From positions 1 through 7,194 of the forward strand of contig JAUWQC010000047.1 in the NCBI GenBank assembly GCA_030611285.1: a stretch of DNA of 7,194 nucleotides, given 5' to 3'. The position numbers and the translations under genes were made by a program. The notes beneath the pieces are model-generated. The model had not been told where the DNA came from. It worked only from the letters and a program-made list of their open reading frames with translations, and made no database searches. The DNA is from a bacterium. Its GTDB lineage: Bacteria > Actinomycetota > Humimicrobiia > Humimicrobiales > Humimicrobiaceae. Positions within the stretch are counted from its first letter, which is position 1. Each line of letters opens with the position of its first letter. Shown here in pieces: positions 1 to 5,514 of the stretch.

Positions 1-171
1 CTCTTCGCTATTAAAATAGGAATTTGCAGTGTCAATCAAATTAATTCCTGAATCATAAGCAAAACGTATTAGATCTATTGCATCTTTTTGGTCAATTCTA
101 GTTATTTGAATTGCTCCAAAAGCAAGTTCAGAAACTTTTAGGCCTGTTTTTCCTAAAATTTTATATCTCAT
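1..171 (-). CDS. Aldo/keto reductase, N-terminal 57 residues (runs off left edge)
   Basis: Read on the minus strand from the ATG at 171-169, the frame stays open to the window edge and encodes 57 residues. The start, MRYKILGKTGLKVSELAFGA, is the classic first beta-hairpin and strand of aldo/keto reductases, NADPH-dependent TIM-barrel oxidoreductases of the cytoplasm. The segment GINLIDTANSY carries two members of the catalytic tetrad, Asp47 and Tyr52. The short spacing and the SEE that follows resemble the subfamily beginning 'GxxPIQR...GINFFDTARGY..SE', many members of which carry a C-terminal 4Fe-4S domain; that part is outside the window, so the subfamily is inferred. No clear Shine-Dalgarno site lies upstream of the ATG. 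The natural substrate cannot be told. The family call is firm; whether the full gene is intact is unknown. Confidence 0.88.
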   Translation of the reverse strand, partial: MRYKILGKTGLKVSELAFGAIQITRIDQKDAIDLIRFAYDSGINLIDTANSYFNSEE

Positions 172-272
172 TTGAATATTCAATAACGAATAATAATAAG
201 TTATTTTACTTGAAAAATAAATTTCAATAGGATTCTATAGTTTTAGAAAAGTAGTTTTCTTTATCAAACCAA

Positions 273-446
273 TCAAATTATCATCAATTGATTTCTCATC
301 TTTGAAACAGCCTTAAAAAGATACCTGTTTTCCCTATGTTCTAAATAAGAATTAGGTTCTATTTTATCAAATGCTCCAAGAGTTTCAACCTTGAAAATAT
401 CCGTATCTGTATAGATCTCAGTTAGTCTTATAACCCAGGTTATAGC
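273..446 (-). pseudogene. Remnant resembling the C-terminus of an aldose-epimerase-like (DUF4380-type) protein
   Basis: The minus-strand frame between an in-frame TAG (447-449) and the TGA at 273-275 is open for 57 codons and has no plausible start codon at its beginning. It reads AITWVIRLTEIYTDTD, then IFKVETLGAFDKIEPNS, then YLEHRENRYLFK. The pattern 'F.VETLG....(I/L).P.....H.E...LF' is what I recall from the C-terminal strands of galactose-mutarotase-fold proteins such as the DUF4380 group, which bind sugars. Upstream of the TAG the same frame reads on weakly, suggesting a decayed larger gene rather than a small real one. The tail after YLFK looks like random read-through. The coding character is fairly convincing; the family is a tentative match from memory. 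It lies near the aldo/keto reductase on the same strand, which would suit a former carbohydrate-use locus. Confidence 0.4.
429..444. repeat. Short inverted repeat, 7-base arms
   Basis: TATAACC (429-435) and GGTTATA (438-444) are exact inverted arms separated by CA. The size and symmetry resemble a transcription-factor operator or a tiny cruciform, but it lies inside decayed coding sequence and no gene starts close by, so function is doubtful. Chance is a fair explanation in AT-rich DNA. Confidence 0.3.
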
Positions 447-610
447 CTAAAACCAAAATAAAAATTCAGATTCACATTTTAAAACTTTGGTTTTATTATA
501 ATTATAATAAAAATGGCTGCCACAAGCTCATTTTTATGCTAAAACTTGTTAAATTGGGTAATTTTTAAATATTTTTGAGAATCTGTAACTATTTAAGCTT
601 ATTTAAGGTT
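447..610. other. Gene-free AT-rich stretch
   Basis: No convincing reading frame, tRNA or intrinsic terminator is visible here on either strand. The only structures are the 22-base palindrome at 491-512 and a small hairpin, AAAAC/GTTTT with a four-base loop, at 481-494. The stretch lies directly downstream (minus-strand sense) of the RNase P RNA tail, where a terminator would be expected, but I see no GC-rich stem followed by a T run. Confidence 0.5.
491..512. repeat. Perfect 22-base AT palindrome
   Basis: The 22 bases starting TTTTATTATAA and ending TTATAATAAAA are identical to their own reverse complement with no spacer. All pairs are A-T, so it would form a weak hairpin or cruciform. Flanking TGG and CCA could extend the stem with a bulge. 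It could be a weak bidirectional terminator, a trace of a small palindromic element, or low-complexity chance. Its function is unknown. Confidence 0.6.
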
Positions 611-653
611 AGTGGAGTTAGTCTATAAGCCGGGTTCTAAATAGGATATGGTA
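611..653 (-). ncRNA. rnpB: RNase P RNA, 3'-terminal fragment only
   Basis: Read on the minus strand, the piece contains AGAACCCGGCTTATAGAC followed by TAACTCCACT. The block AGAACCCGGCTTAT is the highly conserved 3' strand of helix P4 (conserved region V) of bacterial class A RNase P RNA, the ribozyme that matures tRNA 5' ends. The following AGACTAACTCCACT would be the 3' strand of helix P1. Only about 43 nt are present. The plus-strand equivalent of the 5' hallmark GGAAAGTCCGGGCT is nowhere in the adjoining sequence, because an insertion-sequence end begins at 654. This is therefore not a working gene as it stands. It may be the broken end of an old copy, a duplicated attachment-site tail left by an integrating element, or a rearrangement. 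The match is strong; the history is inference. Confidence 0.72.
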
Positions 654-1078
654 TGAACCACAAAATCTAGACACCTATCTATCTTAACTCAGAATAAACT
701 TTGCAGGAATTTTTTTCAATTAATATATCCTCAAATTCTTCTGGAGGCATATAGCCCGGTGAAGAATGTAATCTTGTCCTACTGTAAACATCATCTATAA
801 AATAAGGAGTTCTTTCTATAACATCTCCGTATGTTTCATATTCCCATAGATATACTTCTTTAAGATTTTAATGTTTTAAAAAATGATTCAATTGTAGCAT
901 TATAATATAGATTTCCCTTGGTAACCATGCTGATTTTAATGTTGTGAGTTTTAAGGAGATTCAAATACTCACCGGAGCAGTATTGAATTCCCTTATCAGA
1001 GTGGTAGATCAGATCACTAGTATTCTCAAATAGATGTTGATACCTTACGTTTGACATCCACCTTTTATATTTGATATA
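654..1078 (-). mobile_element. IS3-family insertion sequence, truncated remnant
   Basis: The plus-strand sequence from 654, TGAACCACAAAATCTAGACA, starts with the TG typical of IS3-family ends and resembles the TGAACC-type termini of several subgroups. It lies 25 bases beyond the stop codon (679-681) of a minus-strand transposase remnant, the expected place for the right end. The opposite end is missing: orfA and the first part of orfB are absent. The boundary near 1078 is approximate, set only by where transposase similarity fades before the small antitoxin gene. No matching inverted repeat or target duplication can be identified, since the other end is lost. The element cannot transpose on its own. 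Confidence 0.7.
679..1057 (-). pseudogene. IS3-family transposase (orfB integrase core), C-terminal part with a frameshift
   Basis: Two minus-strand frames together give the end of a DDE integrase-type transposase. The first (1057 down to 860) contains DLIYHSDKGIQYCSGEY, holding the second catalytic Asp, and NATIESFFKTLK, holding the catalytic Glu. It ends prematurely at TAA (862-860). One base off, the second frame continues with LKEVYLWEYETYGDVIERT, then VYSRTRLHSSPGYMPPEEFE, and stops at TAG (681-679). That is the usual end of these proteins, so a single-base indel near 860-868 broke the gene. The usual Asp of the YDNATIE motif is Tyr here (LYYNATIE). The first catalytic Asp and the N-terminal helix-turn-helix part are missing altogether. 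It is inactive with near certainty. Confidence 0.88.
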
Positions 1079-1103
1079 TTCAATTTGTTAACACTAAGTA
1101 TCA

Positions 1104-1110
1104 AAGGAGA
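1104..1110 (+). promoter_or_regulatory. Ribosome binding site of the 1117 gene
   Basis: AAGGAGA lies six bases before the ATG at 1117, one of the best Shine-Dalgarno matches in the window. It is the main argument that this 58-codon frame is, or recently was, a translated gene. Confidence 0.6.
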
Positions 1111-1116
1111 AATTTT

Positions 1117-1293
1117 ATGGGAAGAACAACTAAAACCATAAGTTTATCTATACCACCGGAAATGGCAAAAAAAATTAAAGGACTAATGAAGGAGGAGGGG
1201 AGAACGAGAAGCGTTTTTATTTCTGGATTAAATTTTTGGGGCAAACCCAGAAAGATTTTATGGTTGGTTAAAGGCATTGACAGAGGTGCATAA
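1117..1293 (+). CDS. Small ribbon-helix-helix (CopG-like) antitoxin-type protein
   Basis: The frame encodes 58 residues. Residues 1-32 include KTISLSIPPEMAKKIKGLMK followed by EEGRTRS. This is the standard beta-strand, helix A and turn of CopG/MetJ-type ribbon-helix-helix DNA-binding proteins, commonly the antitoxin and autorepressor in type II toxin-antitoxin loci. In typical relatives the next stretch is a helix of the kind SELIREALRRYLEE. Here it reads SVFISGLNFWGKPRK, followed by a short unfamiliar tail ending at TAA 1291-1293. It may thus be shortened or altered by an old indel. No toxin gene follows directly; 39 bases later comes a second antitoxin with its own toxin. It may be an orphan, a decayed antitoxin, or an accessory regulator of the downstream pair. 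The fold call is good; functionality is uncertain. Confidence 0.6.
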   Translation: MGRTTKTISLSIPPEMAKKIKGLMKEEGRTRSVFISGLNFWGKPRKILWLVKGIDRGA

Positions 1294-1319
1294 AAGGCGT
1301 ATATTATGAGGGTAAATTA

Positions 1320-1324
1320 AAGGA
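1320..1324 (+). promoter_or_regulatory. Ribosome binding site that fixes the antitoxin start at 1333
   Basis: AAGGA lies eight bases before the ATG at 1333. An upstream in-frame ATG at 1324 overlaps this site and has no binding site of its own, so initiation at 1333 is preferred. Confidence 0.55.
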
Positions 1325-1332
1325 TGGTCACA

Positions 1333-1584
1333 ATGAGTAAAAGTAAAATAAATATAACATTGGATAAAGATTTAATAGAGTATGCCAAAATTTATGCAGA
1401 AGAACAGAGAACATCTGTCTCTGAAATATTTACTCAATTTATTTTAAGCTTAAAACGTGTAAAAGAGGGCGATCCAACTGAAGTAATTCTGTCCGATCCA
1501 GATTTTGAAAAGAGTCTTTTAGAAACTATTTCAAGAATAAGATCAGGTAAAGTTAAATGGTTAAGTTATAGAGAAATCTTTTGA
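1333..1584 (+). CDS. Type II antitoxin, DUF6364-like
   Basis: The protein has 83 residues and starts MSKSKINITLDKDLIEYAKI. It shows the beta-strand KINITLDKDL followed by helix YAKIYAEEQRT and helix SVSEIFTQFILSLKRV, a ribbon-helix-helix DNA-binding module. I associate this pattern with the DUF6364 antitoxin family. The C-terminal part, with DPDFEKSLLETISRIRSGKV and a final SYREIF, is the region expected to wrap and inhibit the toxin. The stop codon overlaps the start of the next gene by one base (TGATG), so the two are translationally coupled, as usual for antitoxin-toxin pairs. It presumably represses its own operon. An earlier ATG at 1324 would add three residues but overlaps the ribosome binding site. 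Confidence 0.75.
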   Translation: MSKSKINITLDKDLIEYAKIYAEEQRTSVSEIFTQFILSLKRVKEGDPTEVILSDPDFEKSLLETISRIRSGKVKWLSYREIF

Positions 1585-1898
1585 TGAATGTACTTTTCAG
1601 CGATACTTTTGTAAAATCCTTTAAAAAGCTTAGCTCCATAAAGAAGGCAGTAAAAAAGAAAGTAGATATGATTATAGAAGATCCTATTGCCTTAGGTGAA
1701 CCATTGAAGGGAAACTTTAGGGGGTACTATAGTTGTTCGGTTCGAAAGAATTTCATCATTATTTATTTACATTGTAGTATGTGTCGAAAAAAAGGTGATG
1801 ATAAAATAGTCACTTGTAATGAATGTAATAAATTTCCAGATGATACAATTAAGTTTATTGCTTTAGGACCACATAATAATGCTTATGGCATAAAATGA
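1584..1898 (+). CDS. RelE/ParE-superfamily toxin with a four-cysteine insertion
   Basis: Starting at ATG 1584, the 104-residue protein has the RelE/ParE layout. An N-terminal strand and basic helix pair (FSDTFVKSFKKLSSIKKAVK) is followed by DPIALGEPLKGNFRGYYSCS and the core strand VRKNFIIIYLHC. RelE-type toxins are ribosome-associated or free mRNA endonucleases; ParE members instead poison gyrase. Which applies here cannot be told. Before the last strand lies an insertion with C64xxC67 and C78xxC81, spaced like a zinc knuckle, and then DDTIKFIALGPHNNAY. The terminal GPHxxAY (His97, Tyr101) offers candidate catalytic residues. I recall similar cysteine-bearing toxins beside DUF6364 antitoxins, so the arrangement is probably a family trait. 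A TTG at 1581 is an alternative start one codon earlier. The length is normal and nothing suggests inactivation. Confidence 0.75.
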   Translation: MNVLFSDTFVKSFKKLSSIKKAVKKKVDMIIEDPIALGEPLKGNFRGYYSCSVRKNFIIIYLHCSMCRKKGDDKIVTCNECNKFPDDTIKFIALGPHNNAYGIK

Positions 1899-1940
1899 AA
1901 AAATCATTGGTAAGATAGGCAAATAAGGAAAGGAATTGAA

Positions 1941-2243
1941 ATGGGCAGTTTTTTAGAAAATTTAAAAAATATTTTCACTGTACCAACAGGAGATACTACC
2001 TCTAAGTTTGTTACTTTCACGATCAGATGTAACAAATGCGGTGAAGAAATTACAGTAAGAGCGAGAAAGAATAGCGACATATCCAGAGTTTCCGAGGGTG
2101 AAAAACTGGCAGGTGCAGAGTATTTCTTAAGAAAGGAAATACTTGGAGAGAAATGTAATAATCTTATATATATTGAAGTCTCTTTTGGACCTGGTTTTAA
2201 TATTATTTCAAAGGAAATCAGCGGTGGAAAATTTGTAGAGTAG
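1941..2243 (+). CDS. Uncharacterised 100-residue protein with a CxxC knuckle
   Basis: I do not recognise a named function. The ATG at 1941 follows AAGGAAAGGA at a normal distance. The protein opens with a short amphipathic stretch, MGSFLENLKNIF. A strand-rich core follows with TIRCNKCGEEITVRARKNSD (C30 and C33), a charged segment around residues 50-60, YFLRKEILGEKCNN (C72), and a final SKEISGGKFVE. The single CxxC plus a third cysteine hints at metal binding, possibly by a dimer. From memory the pattern 'RCxxCGExIxVR ... LRKExxG..C ... EIxGGxF' occurs in small uncharacterised proteins of other phyla, which suggests a conserved but unnamed family. There is no signal peptide or membrane segment. 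It is co-directional with glmU, but 87 bases separate them and a promoter seems to lie in between. Confidence 0.72.
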   Translation: MGSFLENLKNIFTVPTGDTTSKFVTFTIRCNKCGEEITVRARKNSDISRVSEGEKLAGAEYFLRKEILGEKCNNLIYIEVSFGPGFNIISKEISGGKFVE

Positions 2244-2266
2244 AACTTAGATAAATATATTTTTTA

Positions 2267-2275
2267 TGTTACAAT
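2267..2275 (+). promoter_or_regulatory. Putative extended -10 promoter of the glmU operon
   Basis: TGTTACAAT matches the extended -10 consensus TGnTAtAAT with one mismatch. It lies 55 bases before the glmU ATG and downstream of the preceding gene's stop. The -35 region is poor (CTTAGA at 18 bases, TTAGAT at 17), as tolerated by extended -10 promoters. It is the most promoter-like signal in the gap. Confidence 0.42.
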
Positions 2276-2330
2276 CTTAGGAGTATTATTAGTAATATTA
2301 TAAAATCTTTGGTAGGAATCTTTTTAAAAA

Positions 2331-3746
2331 ATGAATTTTTCTAAAGATTTGAGCGTGGTCATTTTAGCTGCCGGTAAAGGCAAAAGAATGAAGTCAGAAA
2401 TTCCCAAAGTACTTCATCAAATATTAGGTCAACCAATACTCTATTATGTGTTATCTCTAGTTGGTAAATTAAATCCTAAAAATATATTTACAGTTGTAGG
2501 CTGCAGGAAAGAACTGGTTAGCGAATATATAAAGAATAATTTTCCTCAAACCAAAACTGTTACCCAGGAAAATCAGCTGGGCACTGCTCATGCTGTTTGT
2601 ATGATAAAAAGAAGAAAAGGGGAGGATTTTGGAAAGAATATTTTAATACTACCCGGCGATAGTCCATTGGTTAATATAGAAACCTTAAGGAAATTGGTTG
2701 AAAAAAGAATCAATTCCGGCAGCGCAGCCTGTGTGATTATCTCCATAGTTCCTGATCCTGAAGGATATGGGAGAATTATAAAAGACAGAAATGAAAATAT
2801 AGTAAAGATTGTTGAGGAAACTGATGTCAGCCCTGAAGAGAGAAAAATATGTGAAGTAAATTCTTCTATTTATTGTTTTGATACAAAATCTTTATTTGAG
2901 GATATTGAAAAGATTAACACCAAAAATATCCAAAAAGAGTACTATTTGACAGATATTATTGAAATGCTTATTAAAAATGGCAAAAAAGTAAACTGTTTTA
3001 AAACTCCAGACTACCAGGAGGTTATGGGTATAAATGACAGATTACAGCTTTCGGAAGTAGAAAATATTATGCAAAGGAAAATTAATGAAAGTTTAATGAA
3101 AAATGGGGTAACTATAATGGATTCCGGTTCATGTTATATTGAAAGCTCTGTAGTTATAGATAAGGATGTAATCATTGAACCTCCATGTTTTATCAAGGGT
3201 AAAACCAGGATTGGAAAGAACTCTAGTGTAGGTCCTTTCTGCCAGGTTACGGATACCGATATAGGTGAAGGCACCAGGATAAATGCCTCGGTTATACTCG
3301 GTTCTGTTATTGGAAATAATAATAATATAGGTCCCTACAGCTATATAAGGCCCGGTACCGTGACCGGGTCCAATGTGAAAATTGGAGCATTTTGTGAAGT
3401 TAAAAAATCTAAGATTGCCGGGGGAAGCAAGGTTCCTCACTTAAACTATATAGGAGATACAGAAATTGGATCAGGAGTAAATATTGGCGCATCATCAGTT
3501 ACGGTTAATTATGATGGTTTTAAGAAAAGTAAAACTATTATTGAAGATGATGTGTTCATTGGCTCGGACACAATGCTTATAGCTCCGGTTAAAATAGGAA
3601 AGGGAGCTATTATTGCTGCGGGGTCGGTTATATGCCAGGATGTTCCTCCAAATTCTATGGCAATAGAGCGTGGGAAGCAAAAAAATATAAAAGATGGCGC
3701 AGTAAGGTATAGAGATAGAAAAAAATTAAAAAATACAAAAGTATAA
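2331..3746 (+). CDS. glmU: Bifunctional UDP-N-acetylglucosamine pyrophosphorylase / glucosamine-1-phosphate acetyltransferase
   Basis: This cytoplasmic enzyme acetylates glucosamine-1-phosphate and then couples the product to UTP, giving UDP-GlcNAc for peptidoglycan and other cell-envelope polymers. The 471 residues are of normal length. Residues 8-29, around LAAGKGKRMKSEIPKVLH, form the nucleotide-binding signature, with Lys in place of the usual Thr. Further uridyltransferase marks are QLGTAHAV (82-89), the metal-binding Asp110 in PGDSPL, YGRI (146-149) and Asn235 in GIND. From about 265 a left-handed beta-helix of hexapeptide repeats follows. It holds Arg340 (YIRPGT), Lys358, the catalytic-base candidate His370 in VPHLNYIGD, and NYDG (393-396). 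All key residues are present, so it should be active at both sites. The start is the only reasonable one. AGGAA lies about 12 bases upstream, a slightly long spacing. prs follows after 19 bases. Confidence 0.97.
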   Translation: MNFSKDLSVVILAAGKGKRMKSEIPKVLHQILGQPILYYVLSLVGKLNPKNIFTVVGCRKELVSEYIKNNFPQTKTVTQENQLGTAHAVCMIKRRKGEDFGKNILILPGDSPLVNIETLRKLVEKRINSGSAACVIISIVPDPEGYGRIIKDRNENIVKIVEETDVSPEERKICEVNSSIYCFDTKSLFEDIEKINTKNIQKEYYLTDIIEMLIKNGKKVNCFKTPDYQEVMGINDRLQLSEVENIMQRKINESLMKNGVTIMDSGSCYIESSVVIDKDVIIEPPCFIKGKTRIGKNSSVGPFCQVTDTDIGEGTRINASVILGSVIGNNNNIGPYSYIRPGTVTGSNVKIGAFCEVKKSKIAGGSKVPHLNYIGDTEIGSGVNIGASSVTVNYDGFKKSKTIIEDDVFIGSDTMLIAPVKIGKGAIIAAGSVICQDVPPNSMAIERGKQKNIKDGAVRYRDRKKLKNTKV

Positions 3747-3765
3747 ATAATTTAAGGCAGGGAAT

Positions 3766-4734
3766 ATGAAAGATAATAAAATCAATAAAAGAATGATGCT
3801 CTTTTCAGGGTCATCTTATCCTGGTCTGACAGATAAGATTGCAGAGGAATTGGGAATTAATGCTGGGAAAGTTACCAGAACTAAATTTAAAAACGGCGAG
3901 GTATATGCAAAGTTTGATGAAAGCGTAAGGGGCGCAGATGTATTTGTAGTGCAAACATGCTGTGAACCTGTAAATGATAATATAATGGAATTACTCATAA
4001 TGATAGATGCCCTGAAAAGGGCTTCTGCGGGGATGATAAATGCTGTGATTCCTCATTATGGATATGCGCGTCAGGATAAAAAATCAGAAGGAAGAGAACC
4101 AATAACTGCAAAATTATTTGCCAACTTACTTTCAGTAGCAGGAATGGATAGGGCCATACTTGTTGACCTGCACTCTGCTACTATTCAGGGTTTCTTTGAT
4201 GTACCGGTAGACCATGTTACTGCCATACCTATAATAGACAAGTATTTTAAAGAGAAAAAAATTAAAAATGGTGTAGTGGTAAGTCCTGATGTAGGAGGTG
4301 TAAAAAGGGCAAGTATTTTTGCTAAAAGACTTCATTTTCCTCTTGCTATACTGGATAAAAGAAGGCCTGCTCCTAATATGGCGAAAATAGAACATATAGT
4401 AGGAGATGTAGAAGGAAAAGAAGTCATAATTTTTGATGATATGATAGATACAGGGGATACAATACTGAAGGCTGTTGATATGTTAGTAAGACATAAGGCA
4501 AAGAAAGTTTATGTCGGTGCGACCCATCCCATTTTTTCGGGTAATGCTATAGAAGAATTAGAAAATTCAAAAGTTGATGAGATAGTAGTGATGGATACTA
4601 TTCCATTAAATAAAGAATGTAAATCTGATAAGATAAAAGTACTTTCCATTGCATCTCTTCTTGCAAAAACCATAAAAAAAGTTTATCATTGCAAGTCTGT
4701 AAGCGAGTTGTTTAAGGGCGAAAATTTAGTTTAA
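3766..4734 (+). CDS. prs: Ribose-phosphate pyrophosphokinase (PRPP synthetase)
   Basis: The enzyme transfers pyrophosphate from ATP to ribose-5-phosphate to make PRPP, the precursor of purines, pyrimidines, NAD, histidine and tryptophan. The 322 residues match the bacterial class I length. Seen in order are the N-terminal FSGSSYPGLTDKIAEELG, FKNGEVYAKFDESVRG, and PHYGYARQDKKSEGREPITA (96-115) for ATP contact. DLHSATIQGFFDVPVDH (134-150) is the PRPP synthetase signature with the metal-binding His136. DKRRPAPN (197-204) is the catalytic flexible loop. IIFDDMIDTGDTI (221-233) is the PRPP-binding loop. All are intact. AGGGA lies shortly before the ATG. The gene is 19 bases after glmU and 31 before rplY, in the conserved cluster order. 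Class I enzymes are usually phosphate-activated and ADP-inhibited hexamers; nothing here suggests otherwise. Confidence 0.97.
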   Translation: MKDNKINKRMMLFSGSSYPGLTDKIAEELGINAGKVTRTKFKNGEVYAKFDESVRGADVFVVQTCCEPVNDNIMELLIMIDALKRASAGMINAVIPHYGYARQDKKSEGREPITAKLFANLLSVAGMDRAILVDLHSATIQGFFDVPVDHVTAIPIIDKYFKEKKIKNGVVVSPDVGGVKRASIFAKRLHFPLAILDKRRPAPNMAKIEHIVGDVEGKEVIIFDDMIDTGDTILKAVDMLVRHKAKKVYVGATHPIFSGNAIEELENSKVDEIVVMDTIPLNKECKSDKIKVLSIASLLAKTIKKVYHCKSVSELFKGENLV

Positions 4735-4765
4735 TCTGTAAACATAAAGGTAGGTGCAGCAATAG

Positions 4766-5509
4766 ATGGAAAATATAGCTTTGGCGGTAGAAAAAAGAAA
4801 TGACAGTGAAATAAAAAGTAAGGCATCAAAAAGATTAAGAAATAAACATTATATACCTGCGGTTGTATATGGTTTAAAGGAAGAGCCAGTTAGCGTTAAG
4901 ATAAGGGAAAAAGAATTTAAAGACCTGGTAAAAGGCAAAAGCATTTACAGCCTAATTTTTAATCTGCATATAGATGGTGCAAAAAAGAATAGGAAAGAAA
5001 CAGTTTTAATAAAAGAATTTCAGAGAAATCCCATCACTAGAGAATTTCTGAATGTGGATTTTTTAAGAATACAGATGAAGAAGGAAATTGAAACTACTGT
5101 TCCTATCCATATTATTAATGAAGAAGTAGCTGTAGGAATTAAAGATGGTGGCGGTGTTCTGCAGCACGGCCTGAGGGAGCTGCATATCTCCTGCTTTCCT
5201 GCAGATATTCCAGATTATATCGAATATGATATAAAAGACCTAGATATGGGTGTAGCAATTAGGGTTTCAGATATTAATATTTCTGATAAAATAAAAATAT
5301 TGAATGATCCTGAAGAAGTAGTAGTTTCAATAATTCATCCGACCCAACTGAAGGAAAAAGAATTGGTTGCTGAGGAAGAGGCTGAAGAAGAGGTTGTTGA
5401 GCCTGAGGTAATCGGTAAAGAAAAAGAAGAATTAGCAGAAGAAAAAGAACATCCAAAGGAAGAGGGACATCAAGGACATCAGAAAGAAAAAGGTTCCAGG
5501 GAAAAATAA
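4766..5509 (+). CDS. rplY: 50S ribosomal protein L25, long Ctc/TL5 form
   Basis: L25 binds 5S rRNA in the central protuberance of the large subunit; in Bacillus the long form is the general stress protein Ctc. Residues 1 to about 100 are the 5S-binding barrel. They include SKRLRNKHYIPAVVYG (21-36), where the usual Gly of 'RkxGxIPaVvYG' is His, and EFQRNPITREFLNVDF (84-99), with Asn replacing the usual His before VDF. Residues about 105-192 form the TL5-type C-terminal domain, with GGGVLQHGLRELHISCFPAD (128-147) and IPDYIEYDIKDLDMG. Residues from about 196 to 247 are a low-complexity tail, mostly Glu and Lys with some His and Gly, longer than the core needs and probably disordered. AGGTAGGTG precedes the ATG at a workable spacing. 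It sits between prs and pth, its classical position. The identity is firm. Confidence 0.95.
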   Translation: MENIALAVEKRNDSEIKSKASKRLRNKHYIPAVVYGLKEEPVSVKIREKEFKDLVKGKSIYSLIFNLHIDGAKKNRKETVLIKEFQRNPITREFLNVDFLRIQMKKEIETTVPIHIINEEVAVGIKDGGGVLQHGLRELHISCFPADIPDYIEYDIKDLDMGVAIRVSDINISDKIKILNDPEEVVVSIIHPTQLKEKELVAEEEAEEEVVEPEVIGKEKEELAEEKEHPKEEGHQGHQKEKGSREK

Positions 5510-5514
5510 TTATT

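Noticed and set aside
633..659. GGTTC/GAACC inverted repeat as a hairpin
   Set aside because: The left arm belongs to the conserved RNase P block and the right arm to the IS terminus, so the pairing is likely accidental.
1071..1100. TTGATA as a -35 box for the small antitoxin gene at 1117
   Set aside because: No acceptable -10 hexamer lies 16-18 bases downstream; CTAAGT and TAAGTA are poor matches.
1190..1338. An alternative frame reading FYFWIKFLGQTQKDFMVG and later GVYYEGKLKDGHNE as the lost end of the small antitoxin
   Set aside because: It contains internal stops and does not resemble the expected helix, so a simple single frameshift cannot be shown.
3129..3440. Antisense reading frame inside glmU, and similar ones inside prs and rplY
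   Set aside because: They are opposite-strand shadows of strongly conserved genes, with no ribosome binding site and no recognisable protein pattern.
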